Below, piece after piece: positions 27,968 through 36,409 of a DNA stretch of 64,000 nt. A program made the position numbers and the translations under genes. Numbering within the stretch: position 1 is the first letter of the stretch; each line of letters begins with the position of its first letter. Under the pieces are notes generated by a model. The model saw nothing but the letters and a program-made list of their open reading frames with translations. It was not told the DNA's origin and made no database searches. The stretch spans positions 62,001 through 126,000 of the forward strand of contig UBWZ01000010.1 of assembly GCA_900469345.1 (NCBI GenBank), read 5' to 3'. This DNA comes from Hyphomicrobiales bacterium (GTDB taxonomy: Bacteria; Pseudomonadota; Alphaproteobacteria; Rhizobiales; Rhizobiaceae).

Positions 27968-30010
27968 CTAGTCTTTCAGCACCGTCTGGCGCAGGAAGCT
28001 GTAGCCCATGGCGAGGCGCGCTGCCTGTTCGCCGGAATCGCCCGCACCGCCATGGCCGCCCGAACCGAATTCGTGGAAAAGCGGGGTATGGCCAGTGTCG
28101 ATCAGCCGCTTGGCGAAGCGCCTTGCGTGCGAGGGATGTACGCGGTCGTCATTGCTCGAACTTTCGATATAGACCGGCGGATAGGCGACTTCGGTTTCGG
28201 GCTTCACCTGATGCAGCGGCGAATAGGTGAGCATGTAGTCGAGGTCCTCCGGCACATCCGGATTGCCGTACTCGTCCATCCAGGCGCGACCGGCGGGGAA
28301 GACATGGAAGCGCGACATGTCGATCACTGGCACGCGGGTCCACACCGCGCCGAAATCCTGCGGGTATCGGGTCAGCATCACCGCTGTCAGCAGGCCGCCA
28401 TTGCTGCCGCCCGTGCAGGCGATCCGCGATGGCCTGGTAAAGCCCCGCGCCACCAGGTCCCGCGCCACGGCCACGAAATCCTCGAACGCCTTGTGGCGGC
28501 CGGCGCCCTTGGCGACCCGGTGCCAGTCGGGCCCGAGTTCGCCGCCGCCGCGGATATAGGCCTGAACATAGGCGCCCCCGTGTTGCAGCCAGAGGCCGTT
28601 TGTGCCGGAGTAATAGGGCGACAGCGGCGAGGCAAAGCCACCATAGCCGTACATCAGCACCGGCAGCTCGCCTTCGGTCCAGGTCTTGGGAAAGACGATG
28701 TGGTAGGGCACCTTCGTGCCATCCGCGGATGTTGCCTCCAGCAGCTCCGTCCGCATCCCGTCCGCGTCGAACAGGCTCGGCGAGGTGCCGGTCGGAACCA
28801 GCACCGGCGGAGTGCCGTGCTGCCGCAGATCGAGCCGGTAGGTGCTGTAGGGCTGCAGGAACCCCTGGCCGAGGACGGTCAGCACTTCCTCGCCAAGCGT
28901 CAGGTCGGCGTCCAGCAGGCCGAAGGATACGGTCTGCAACTCCGCCGGAAGCGGGACCGGCTGCGGTGACGCCCCCGGACGACCAAGGTCGAGAAGGAAG
29001 AGCTGCGGCACCATGCGGTCGCTGACGACGAAGATCGCCCAGCTCTTCAGGAGGGTGAACTGCGACACCGACTGGCCGTCGCTCGGCGCAAACAGCACCC
29101 GTGCGGCGCCGAGCTGGTCTGGTGCAAAGGGCGTGAAGTCCTGCAGGATCAGGCTGCCGGTCGGGTAGCGTTCGTCGGTCTTTGCCCGCCACAGGATGTG
29201 GCTGTGGTTGAGGCGGATGTCGATCTCCGTGGGAAGGTCGAGGCGGCGGATCTCACCGTCCGCATCCTTCACGAAGACGCTGGCCTTGCCGATTTCGTGG
29301 CCGACAGAAAAGGTCTCGATCGGTCGCTCGCCCGCTCTGCCGCCCCAAAACAGCGGGTCGATCGCTGCGGAGGCACCGTAGACGTCATCCTTGCCCGCCT
29401 CGAAATAGACCGGCGCATCCTGCGGCCTCTGGCCGCGCCGCAGCCGGCGTCCGACGCGCGGCCAGCCGGACCGCGTGGCGGATTGCTCGTCGACGGAGCC
29501 GAAATAGGCAATCTCGTCGCGGCTGAGCCAGCTCGCATGGGCACGCGCTGCCGGCGTATCGAATCCGCCCTCGACGAAGCTCTTTGCCTGCGTGTCGAAT
29601 TCCAGCAGCCGCAGCAGATCCGACCCGCCGTCGGACAGCACCAGCAGCACGAGCGTCGGCTCGAAAGGGCAGGTGATCGCGCCGGAATAGATCCACCGCT
29701 TGCCTTCGCTTTCGCAGAACGCATCGAGATCCAGCACGGTTTCCCAGGCAGCATCGGGAAGCGGCGCCTGATCGGCGGCAAGCCGACGCCAGAGGCCGAG
29801 CGGATTGTCCTTGGTGCGGTGGTAGTCGAACAGCCAGCCGTTGCGGCGGGCAGGAACGATCAACCGGTCCTCGCGCTCCATCATCGCCTTGACGATGTCG
29901 CGGTCCGCCTCGAAGTCCGGTGTCTTCAGCCGGTCGTCGGAGATCTCGTTCAGCCCTTTAACGAAAGCGAGCGTGTTCGGGTCGTCGTCGGTTTCCAGGA
30001 AAAGGTCCAT
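27968..30010 (-). CDS. prolyl oligopeptidase family serine peptidase (S9A)
   Basis: 680 aa. An N-terminal seven-bladed propeller region is followed by an alpha/beta-hydrolase domain. The catalytic Ser is in CTGGSNGGLLTAV, the Asp in SSNDDRVHPSH, and the His in FGSGGHGG. No signal peptide is seen, so it is probably cytosolic and cleaves short proline-containing peptides. ATG 30010 has AAGGACGG upstream; the frame extends further but the extra residues overlap the vapC gene antisense and look unreal. Confidence 0.9.
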   Translation of the reverse strand: MDLFLETDDDPNTLAFVKGLNEISDDRLKTPDFEADRDIVKAMMEREDRLIVPARRNGWLFDYHRTKDNPLGLWRRLAADQAPLPDAAWETVLDLDAFCESEGKRWIYSGAITCPFEPTLVLLVLSDGGSDLLRLLEFDTQAKSFVEGGFDTPAARAHASWLSRDEIAYFGSVDEQSATRSGWPRVGRRLRRGQRPQDAPVYFEAGKDDVYGASAAIDPLFWGGRAGERPIETFSVGHEIGKASVFVKDADGEIRRLDLPTEIDIRLNHSHILWRAKTDERYPTGSLILQDFTPFAPDQLGAARVLFAPSDGQSVSQFTLLKSWAIFVVSDRMVPQLFLLDLGRPGASPQPVPLPAELQTVSFGLLDADLTLGEEVLTVLGQGFLQPYSTYRLDLRQHGTPPVLVPTGTSPSLFDADGMRTELLEATSADGTKVPYHIVFPKTWTEGELPVLMYGYGGFASPLSPYYSGTNGLWLQHGGAYVQAYIRGGGELGPDWHRVAKGAGRHKAFEDFVAVARDLVARGFTRPSRIACTGGSNGGLLTAVMLTRYPQDFGAVWTRVPVIDMSRFHVFPAGRAWMDEYGNPDVPEDLDYMLTYSPLHQVKPETEVAYPPVYIESSSNDDRVHPSHARRFAKRLIDTGHTPLFHEFGSGGHGGAGDSGEQAARLAMGYSFLRQTVLKD

Positions 30011-30065
30011 GGTGTCCGTCCTTGCAGTCAGGAGGTGGGGAGGGGCCGTGCGTGCAGAAAACACG

Positions 30066-30458
30066 TCAGGCGAGATCGGTCTGGGCAAAGTCGTTGCCCA
30101 CATAGAGGAGCGGCATGCCCGCCGACCGGGCGCCGGCATAGGCAAAGCAATCGCCGAAATTGAGCTTTGCCGGATGGCGCCCTTTCCCGAAGCGGGCAAA
30201 GGCATCGATGGCGGCAAGCCCCGTTTCGCGGGTAGCCGGCAGAATTTCGGCGTTCAGTTCGATGAGAAACTCCGAGACGAAATCAGAGGCCTCCGCGACG
30301 GTTTTGCCCGTTCTTGAGGTGATCACCACGGTGGTTTCGTAGAGAACGGTTGCCGACGTCGAAAAGGGGGTTTGAGAGGTGGCCATGCGATCCAGAAGAT
30401 CCTGACGCCCGGGTGCATCGATGAGGATTTCCACCAGCGCCGAGCTATCGATGAACAT
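30066..30458 (-). CDS. VapC-type PIN-domain ribonuclease toxin
   Basis: 130-aa PIN endonuclease. The acidic active-site residues are at Asp4 (MFIDSSALVE), Glu41, Asp103 (NFGDCFAYA) and Asp123 (GNDF). VapC toxins cut tRNA or rRNA when unbound from antitoxin. The start ATG at 30458 lies inside the end of the antitoxin gene (14-bp overlap), so the two are coupled. Confidence 0.88.
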   Translation of the reverse strand: MFIDSSALVEILIDAPGRQDLLDRMATSQTPFSTSATVLYETTVVITSRTGKTVAEASDFVSEFLIELNAEILPATRETGLAAIDAFARFGKGRHPAKLNFGDCFAYAGARSAGMPLLYVGNDFAQTDLA

Positions 30459-30720
30459 CGAGATCGTCCCACATCTCGTCGAGAAACGCCTTGTCGTCGA
30501 AGGGTTCGAGGGTGTCATAGGCCGGCATGTTATATTTGTCCCGGATCTTCTCAAGCCGTTCGGCGAGCGGGCGGGTCTCCTTCTGTTGCGAGGGAGGTGC
30601 AGTCTCGACCACCTTCTCAAGCGCCTGGCGGATAGCGTCGGCCTTGGTCGGGGCGTTGAGGATCTGGCGGGCCTGCTCGGCAAGCTGGTTGACGCGCTCG
30701 TCACGGATGGTGAGGGGCAT
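30445..30720 (-). CDS. VapB-type antitoxin (Rv0623 / PSK family)
   Basis: 91 aa, starting MPLTIRDERVNQLAEQARQI, with an N-terminal DNA-binding region (TKADAIRQAL) as in Rv0623-type antitoxins. The C-terminal acidic segment (FDDKAFLDEMWDDLDV) should wrap the toxin. It is the first gene of the vapBC pair and is preceded by a dyad operator. Confidence 0.88.
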   Translation of the reverse strand: MPLTIRDERVNQLAEQARQILNAPTKADAIRQALEKVVETAPPSQQKETRPLAERLEKIRDKYNMPAYDTLEPFDDKAFLDEMWDDLDVHR

Positions 30721-30734
30721 GACTGCTCTCCCAA

Positions 30735-30763
30735 AATATATGCCCCTAAAGCTAGGGTATATT
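30735..30763. promoter_or_regulatory. vapBC operator dyad
   Basis: An imperfect inverted repeat, AATATA ... CCCTA-AAGC-TAGGG ... TATATT, lies 15-43 bp upstream of the vapB start. AT-rich arms flank a GC core; the position overlaps the expected promoter. Autorepression by the VapBC complex is the usual mechanism. Confidence 0.55.
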
Positions 30764-30779
30764 CACCAGCGGAACAAGC

Positions 30780-32663
30780 TCAGCCGGCCATGCCCTCTTC
30801 GTATTCGGACGACAGCATCAGCCATTGTTCTTCGGCCGCCGACAGCTTGGCGGCGGCCTCGCCACGCTCCTTGGCCTTCTGTGCGGCCTTGGCCGGCGCC
30901 TTTTCGTAAAGGGCAGGGTCTGCAAGCTCTTTATCAAGGCCTTGAATCAGCTTTTCAAGCTTTGCCGTCAACGATTCGATTTCGTTGATCTTTTTCTTCA
31001 GCGGCGCGAGCAGCGCGCGCCGTTCCGCGTTGGCCTTGCGCAGGTCCCCCTTGGAAGCGCTGTCGTCAATCAGCTGCGGCTTTTCTTCTTTTTTTTTACC
31101 GGAGCTGACGATCAGGTCGCGATACTCTTCGAGGTCGCCCTCGAAGGTCTGCACCGTGCCGTTGTTGACGAGCCAGAGACGATCCACGGTCGCCTCTATC
31201 AGATGGCGGTCGTGGGAGATCAGGATGACGGCGCCCTCGTAGTCGTTGAGCGCCTCGATCAGCGCCCGGCGGCTGTCGATGTCCAGGTGGTTTGTCGGCT
31301 CGTCGAGGATGAGAAGGTTGGGCGCATGGAAGGACGCAAGCCCCATCAGCAGGCGAGCCTTCTCTCCGCCGGAAAGATCCTTCGCCGCGGTCGCCATCTT
31401 CTCGGTCGCAAGCCCCATCTGCGCGACGCGGGCACGCACCTTGGCCTCCGGTGCCGCGGGCATCAGGCGCCGCACGTGTTCGACGGGCGAGTCGCCGGGC
31501 ACCAGATCGTCCAGCTGGTGCTGGGCGAAAAAGCCGATCTTGAGGCTTGGGGCGGTACGCAGTTCACCGCTTGCGGCGGCAAGCCGGCCGGCGATGAACT
31601 TGGCAAAGGTGGACTTGCCGTTGCCGTTCGAGCCGAGCAGCGCGATGCGGTCGTCATTGTCGATCCGCAGCGTGATATTCTTCAGGATCGGCTTGCCCGG
31701 CTCGTAGCCGACGGCGCCGTTCTGCACCGAGATGATCGGCGAGGCGGGCTGCTTCTCGGGTTCCGGGAAGGTGATCGGCTGCACGTGATCCTCGATCACC
31801 GAGGCAACCGTCCCCATCCGCTCCAGCGCCTTGACGCGGCTCTGCGCCTGCTTTGCCTTGGAAGCTTTTGCCTTGAAGCGGTCGATGAAAGTCTGCAGGT
31901 GCTTGCGGGCCGCGTCGTTCTTCGCCTTCGCCTTCATCTGCAGTTCGTCGTTTTCGGCCTTCTGGCGTTCGAACTGGTCATAGCCGCCGCGGTAGAAGGT
32001 CAGCTTCTTCTGGTCGAGGTGCACGATCGAGGTGACGGCGTTGTTGAGCATGTCGCGGTCATGGCTGATGACGATCACCGTGTGCGGGTAACGCCGCACG
32101 TAGTCTTCCAGCCACAGCGTGCCTTCCAGGTCGAGATAGTTGGTCGGCTCGTCGAGCAGAAGCAGGTCGGGTTCGGCAAACAGAACCGAAGCAAGCGCCA
32201 CGCGCATCCGCCAGCCACCCGAAAACGAGGAGGCAGGCCGCAGCTGGGCCTCCTGCGAAAATCCGAGACCGGCAAGAATGCTGGCGGCGCGCGCCTCTGC
32301 CGAATGAGCATCGATGTCGACGAGCCGCATCTGGATTTCTGCGATCCGGTGCGGATCGGTCGCCGTGTCGGATTCCGCCATCAGCGCGGCGCGTTCCTTG
32401 TCGGCGGCCAGCACGATTTCCAGCAGCGAATCCTCGGTGCCGGGCGCTTCCTGCGCGACCTGACCGAGCTTGGCGCTCTTTGGATAGGTGACGGAACCGG
32501 TCTCCGAGCCCATCTCCCCGGTGATCAGCTTGAACAGCGTCGATTTGCCGGCGCCGTTGCGGCCAACCAGCCCGGCCTTGGTGCCGGCCGGCAGCGTGAC
32601 GCTGGCATGGTCGAGGAGCAGGCGCCCGGCAATACGGGCGGAAAGATCGGTGATTGTAATCAT
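30780..32663 (-). CDS. ABC-F family ATPase, YheS-like
   Basis: 627-aa duplicated ATPase with no membrane domain. The two Walker A motifs are GRNGAGKST and GSNGNGKST; the two signatures are FSGGWRMRVAL and LSGGEKARLLM. The linker between the domains (FIDRFKAKASKAKQAQSRVK) is very like that of E. coli YheS. A C-terminal coiled coil follows (INEIESLTAKLEKLI to the end). ABC-F proteins act on the ribosome E-site and relieve stalling. The start MITITDLSARIAG at 32663 is chosen by homology. Confidence 0.92.
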   Translation of the reverse strand: MITITDLSARIAGRLLLDHASVTLPAGTKAGLVGRNGAGKSTLFKLITGEMGSETGSVTYPKSAKLGQVAQEAPGTEDSLLEIVLAADKERAALMAESDTATDPHRIAEIQMRLVDIDAHSAEARAASILAGLGFSQEAQLRPASSFSGGWRMRVALASVLFAEPDLLLLDEPTNYLDLEGTLWLEDYVRRYPHTVIVISHDRDMLNNAVTSIVHLDQKKLTFYRGGYDQFERQKAENDELQMKAKAKNDAARKHLQTFIDRFKAKASKAKQAQSRVKALERMGTVASVIEDHVQPITFPEPEKQPASPIISVQNGAVGYEPGKPILKNITLRIDNDDRIALLGSNGNGKSTFAKFIAGRLAAASGELRTAPSLKIGFFAQHQLDDLVPGDSPVEHVRRLMPAAPEAKVRARVAQMGLATEKMATAAKDLSGGEKARLLMGLASFHAPNLLILDEPTNHLDIDSRRALIEALNDYEGAVILISHDRHLIEATVDRLWLVNNGTVQTFEGDLEEYRDLIVSSGKKKEEKPQLIDDSASKGDLRKANAERRALLAPLKKKINEIESLTAKLEKLIQGLDKELADPALYEKAPAKAAQKAKERGEAAAKLSAAEEQWLMLSSEYEEGMAG

Positions 32664-32752
32664 GGCCGCGGTTTTGGCTGAAACTGGCCTGCAAGGCAAG
32701 CCGTGCTTGCTGCAGGGCACAAAAGCGTCTCGCCTTTCCCCTTCAGGCGGTC

Positions 32753-33763
32753 CTACCGGGTGCCGGCAAGGCTGGTGCGCACGCCGCCGCGCACGGATGT
32801 CTCGGCGGCATTGACGGCAAGCTGGCGCAACTGCTGCGGCGAGATGGCGTCGGCGCTGAGCGCCGCGCCGACCAGAAGCTCGACGCCGCTCGATCCGTCG
32901 GAAGTCGCAAACACGAGGTTGTCGGCGATGGCCGCCGTCAGGCGGTCGGCGATCGGCCTCAGGCTGTCCCGGTTCACGTCGCGGAACAGGAAGGCGAACT
33001 CGCCCTTACCGATGCGCGCGACGAAGTCGTTCTTTTTGATCGTGCGGCGGAAGATCGAGGCGGTCTTCTTCAGGATGCGGTTGGCGGTCGCCTCGCCATA
33101 GGTATCGGCAAGCGCGCCGATATCGGCGATCGCGACGAGAAACAGGGCCGTCTCGCGGTTTTCGGCGCCGGGCGTAAACAGCGCCTCCAGCCGCGCCACG
33201 AAGGCGGCGTGGTTGGGAAGCCCCGTCAGTCGGTCGCGCAGCATCACGGCGCGGGCGCTTGCGGCATCCTTTTCCGCCTTCGCCAGCTGGTTGGCGCCGG
33301 CGCGCAGCAGCGCTTCGAGTTCGGTCTCGGCCACCACCGCATCTGACAGCGAGACACTCAGGAATTCGATCTCGGCCAGAATGTCGCCCGGACCGGCATT
33401 GTGGTCTTCGCGCAGGCTGCGGGCGACGGATTCGAGCACCCGGGTAAAGCCCTTCTTCTGTTCGACGCCGCTGGTCATCTGGTCGCGCAGGCCCGACAGC
33501 AGCCGGATGTCGCCGTCGCGCGAGGTCGGCATCGCGCAGGCCACGAAGCTGGGCAGTTGGTAGCGGATGCCGATGTCGTCGATAGTCGTCTGCGCCGGCG
33601 AGACGCCAAGTGCGAGAACCTCGCGGCGCAATCCCGGGTCGACCCCGGCATGGGCCTCGTAGAAAAGCTCGTAATTGCGCGGCAATCCGCTCACGTCGAG
33701 CCGCGTCATATGCTGGGCGACAGCCTGCAGAGTCCTGTCCGGCACGGCCTTGCGCGTTTGCAT
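32753..33763 (-). CDS. degenerate GGDEF-domain protein
   Basis: 336 aa from the second ATG of a MSM pair, which has AGGA seven bases upstream; the first ATG (33769) is too close to it. The N-terminal ~170 residues are helical and rhizobial in style. A GGDEF domain follows (RDRLTGLPNHAAFVARLEAL). The key residues are lost: the usual metal-binding DID is AIA, and the GGDEF loop is GKGEF. Diguanylate cyclase activity is therefore unlikely; a c-di-GMP sensing or scaffold role is inferred. It is monocistronic and leftward. Confidence 0.8.
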   Translation of the reverse strand: MQTRKAVPDRTLQAVAQHMTRLDVSGLPRNYELFYEAHAGVDPGLRREVLALGVSPAQTTIDDIGIRYQLPSFVACAMPTSRDGDIRLLSGLRDQMTSGVEQKKGFTRVLESVARSLREDHNAGPGDILAEIEFLSVSLSDAVVAETELEALLRAGANQLAKAEKDAASARAVMLRDRLTGLPNHAAFVARLEALFTPGAENRETALFLVAIADIGALADTYGEATANRILKKTASIFRRTIKKNDFVARIGKGEFAFLFRDVNRDSLRPIADRLTAAIADNLVFATSDGSSGVELLVGAALSADAISPQQLRQLAVNAAETSVRGGVRTSLAGTR

Positions 33764-34060
33764 CGACATATCCTGTTCCCGTTTCTGGCGCCGGAGCGCG
33801 ACCTTGGCGACCAGTGATCCGCATCAGCCGTTAAGATCCGCTGAAGCCCGGCCCGGGCGACGGGTGGCGGGGGCAACTGCCCGCAGTCAGGGTTAAAAGG
33901 CGGTTGACCGCCGCGGCCCACCCGTCGGCAAGAGGGTATGGCGCGGAACCGCCGATCGCCCCGTTTCATGGGATGGATGAAACTTTCTGATTGGACGGCC
34001 GCGACGAACCTGCCCATCATCGGGCAACCAGGCAAGATCAAGATTATGTGGAGCCGTGAC

Positions 34061-34749
34061 GTGACCCGTATCCTTTATTCGCTCTGCGGCGCCGATGAGA
34101 GCCGCCCTTTTTCTCCGCATTGCTGGAAGGTTGTCCAGGCGCTGCACCACAAGGGCCTCGACTTCGTCGAAAAGCCGACGCCCTTCACCCGCATTCCTGA
34201 TCTCGAGGACGGCTTCTCGAAGACTGTGCCAATCCTGCGCGACGGCAATGAACTGGTGCGCGACAGTTTCGAGATCGCGCTTTATCTGGAGGATCGCTAT
34301 CCCGACCGTCCGAGCCTGTTTGGGGGAGAGGGCGGCAAGGCGCTGTCGCGCTTCGTCGAGCGTTTCTCCCAGACCATCGTCCACCCGATGATCACCGAGA
34401 TCGCCGTGGCCGACATTCATGACATGCTGGGCGACACCGACCAGATCTACTTCCGCACCACGCGGAGGCGTTTCTCGGCCGCCGCCTGGAAGAGGTGAAG
34501 GCGCAGCGCGATGCGGTCGTGGCAGGCTTTGCCGCAAAGCTGGAGCCGGTGCGTCAGACGCTGAAATACCAGACCTTCCTGGGCGGCGACGGGCCGCTGT
34601 TTGCCGACTACATCCTGTTCGGCGCGCTGCAGTGGATGCGCATCACCGCGGGCACCGAGGTGTTCGCCAAGGACGACCCGGTCGGCCTCTGGTTCGAGCG
34701 TTGCCTCGATCTGCATGGCGGCGTGGGGCGGCATGTGACGGCTGCGTGA
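34061..34749 (+). pseudogene. glutathione S-transferase family gene with a single-base frameshift
   Basis: The first frame starts at GTG 34061 (TRILYSLCGADESRPFSPHC) and runs through the thioredoxin-like domain to a stop at 34496-34498. The rest of the GST helical domain continues in another frame from about 34465 to 34749 (EEVKAQRDAVVAGFAAKLEP, then FADYILFGALQWMRITAG). Reading GAGGCGTTTCTC in the second frame gives EAFL, which joins smoothly after YFRTTR. One missing base around 34461-34466 explains the break. It is either a recent pseudogene or a sequencing error. The restored protein would be about 229 aa. Confidence 0.8.
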
Positions 34750-34830
34750 AATTGGCCAAACCCTCTTGTTTCGGGCGAAAGGGGCAGGTAAACACCGCCC
34801 ACTTTCCCCTGGAAACAAAGGACAAGAGAC

Positions 34831-35253
34831 ATGGCGACTGAACGCACGTTTTCGATGATCAAGCCGGATGCAACCAAGCGTAACCTCACCGGCGCCATCA
34901 CCAAGGTGTTTGAAGACAATGGCCTGCGCGTCATCGCTTCCAAGCGCGTTTGGATGAGCAAGCGCGAAGCCGAAGGCTTCTACGCCGTTCACAAGGAACG
35001 CCCCTTCTTCGGCGAACTGGTCGAGGGCATGACCTCCGGCCCGACCATCGTGCAGGTCCTGGAAGGCGACAACGCCATCCTCAAGAACCGCGAAATCATG
35101 GGCGCCACCAACCCGGCCAATGCCGATGAAGGCACGATCCGCAAGCAGTTCGCGCTGTCGATCGGCGAAAATTCGGTGCACGGTTCGGATGCTCCGGAAA
35201 CCGCTGCCCAGGAAATCGCCTACTGGTTCGCCGAAACCGAAATCGTCGGCTGA
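34831..35253 (+). CDS. ndk: nucleoside diphosphate kinase
   Basis: 140 aa. Transfers gamma-phosphate among nucleoside triphosphates through phosphohistidine His117 in ENSVHGSD. The N-terminal [18 protein letters not shown] and the segment [15 protein letters not shown] are conserved. The ribosome-binding site AAAGGACAAG is close to the start. It has its own terminator directly after the stop. Confidence 0.98.
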   Translation: MATERTFSMIKPDATKRNLTGAITKVFEDNGLRVIASKRVWMSKREAEGFYAVHKERPFFGELVEGMTSGPTIVQVLEGDNAILKNREIMGATNPANADEGTIRKQFALSIGENSVHGSDAPETAAQEIAYWFAETEIVG

Positions 35254-35278
35254 TTTTATCTGCCAACAAACCTTTTTG

Positions 35279-35306
35279 AAAGCCGGGGCTCTGCTCCGGC
35301 TTTTTT
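35279..35306 (+). terminator. Rho-independent terminator of ndk
   Basis: An 8-bp stem (35279-35286 with 35296-35303), a 9-nt loop and a run of six T residues lie 26 bp after the ndk stop. The A-rich left arm lets it also serve the convergent lipoprotein gene. Confidence 0.85.
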
Positions 35307-35803
35307 CATTCCGGGCAGGACGCCGGGGTCCCGTAGTCGATACTGCCGTCGGGTTTGAAGACCTCCGGGTTGTGGTCGTAGCCGGGACCGACCACCAGCG
35401 GCTTCTCCGGCAGGACGGATTGATCGACGTCGGAGACCAGTTGCGTGGATAGCTCCTGCAGGGGCGCGCCGTCGGCCCCGACGATCCGGACGGTGACGGA
35501 ATAGGGCCGCCCCTCCCGCACGCAGCGGATGTTGGGGCTCTGCAGCACGATCTTGTCCCATGCAGGAAAGATCTTTTCGCGGATCACGATCGGCGCGCCG
35601 CCCGCCGGGTCCTGAAATTCGGCGATTGCCGTGGCGCCATCGGGGATCGCTCCGGTCTTTTGCAGCGTCACCAGATAGGTGGCGCTGGCGACGCGATAGT
35701 TGAACACGAAGAGGTGGCCGCTGACCTCCACCAGTTTTTCGGTTTCGCGCTGGCATCCCGAGACAAACAGCAGCATCACGAAGGCGACGAGAAACCGGCG
35801 CAT
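35306..35803 (-). CDS. small lipoprotein of unknown function
   Basis: 165 aa. A type II signal peptide with lipobox VSGC places the lipidated Cys at residue 17. The mature part is mostly beta strand (GHLFVFNYRVASATYLVTL and onward) with two further Cys near the C-terminus (NIRCVREG, PASCPE), which could form a disulfide. No domain is recognised. Its ATG overlaps the stop of the CGNR regulator gene (TGATG), so the two are translated together. A link to the regulator and the permease is inferred from the arrangement. Confidence 0.75.
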   Translation of the reverse strand: MRRFLVAFVMLLFVSGCQRETEKLVEVSGHLFVFNYRVASATYLVTLQKTGAIPDGATAIAEFQDPAGGAPIVIREKIFPAWDKIVLQSPNIRCVREGRPYSVTVRIVGADGAPLQELSTQLVSDVDQSVLPEKPLVVGPGYDHNPEVFKPDGSIDYGTPASCPE

Positions 35804-36348
35804 CAGAGGCTCTCCTTTTTGCGGCGGTAGTGGCGGCTCGCCTTGTTGCGGTTTCCGCACACCGCCATGTCGCACCAGGCGCGGCTGCGATTGCGGCTGC
35901 GGTCGAGGAACAGCCAGCCGCAATGGCCGCAGATCTTCAGGCGAGCGCTTTCCGCTTCGGTAAGCAGCCGCAGGGCCGACTGCGCCGCGGCGGCTTCCAG
36001 CGATCCTTCCGGTGCGCGCCTCAGCGCTGACGCGATAGCCTCCAGCAGGTCGGCCAACAGGCTCCCCGGGGGCTCGCTCCCGCCGGCTTTCCAGCGAAAA
36101 TACCGGTCGATCGCCTCGCGCAGCTGGAGAAAGCCGGCGCGGTCCTCGGGTTCCGGCGGGGCGACGTCGCCAAACAGTGCCCGCTCGGCACAGAACTGGC
36201 GGGCAGCCTCTGGAAACTCGTCGAGCTGCCGGGACACCGCGAACCGGTCCGTGCGGCGCGCCGGATCCGCCCGCAGGATGACGCTGTTTGCGACATCGAG
36301 CGCCAGGGCTCCTCCGGCAAAGCGATGGGCGGTCCAGCTGAACGTCAT
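35803..36348 (-). CDS. CGNR zinc-finger domain transcriptional regulator
   Basis: 181 aa. The N-terminal ABATE-like helical domain precedes a C-terminal CGNR zinc finger: CGHCGWLFLDRSRNRSRAWC then CGNRNKASRHYRR. The four Cys bind zinc and the basic tail is expected to bind DNA. It is divergent from a LivH-type permease gene, across a 61-bp gap holding a perfect inverted repeat that overlaps both predicted promoters. The -10 element lies 7 bp before the ATG, so the mRNA may be leaderless. Confidence 0.88.
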   Translation of the reverse strand: MTFSWTAHRFAGGALALDVANSVILRADPARRTDRFAVSRQLDEFPEAARQFCAERALFGDVAPPEPEDRAGFLQLREAIDRYFRWKAGGSEPPGSLLADLLEAIASALRRAPEGSLEAAAAQSALRLLTEAESARLKICGHCGWLFLDRSRNRSRAWCDMAVCGNRNKASRHYRRKKESL

Positions 36349-36355
36349 GGCAGGA

Positions 36356-36391
36356 ATTATAACTGGTAAATGCCGTTTCGCCAGTTATAAA
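36356..36391. promoter_or_regulatory. symmetric divergent promoters built on a 10-bp inverted repeat
   Basis: TTATAACTGG (36357-36366) and CCAGTTATAA (36381-36390) form a perfect inverted repeat with a 14-bp spacer. Each arm supplies a -10 for one gene and a CTGG -35-like element for the other. Rightward: CTGGTA (36363-36368), 17 bp, TATAAA (36386-36391). Leftward: CTGGCG (36379-36384), 17 bp, TATAAT (36356-36361). A dimer bound here would repress both genes; the CGNR protein is the obvious candidate. Confidence 0.65.
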
Positions 36392-36409
36392 TGCTGTAAG
36401 GAGAGAGGC

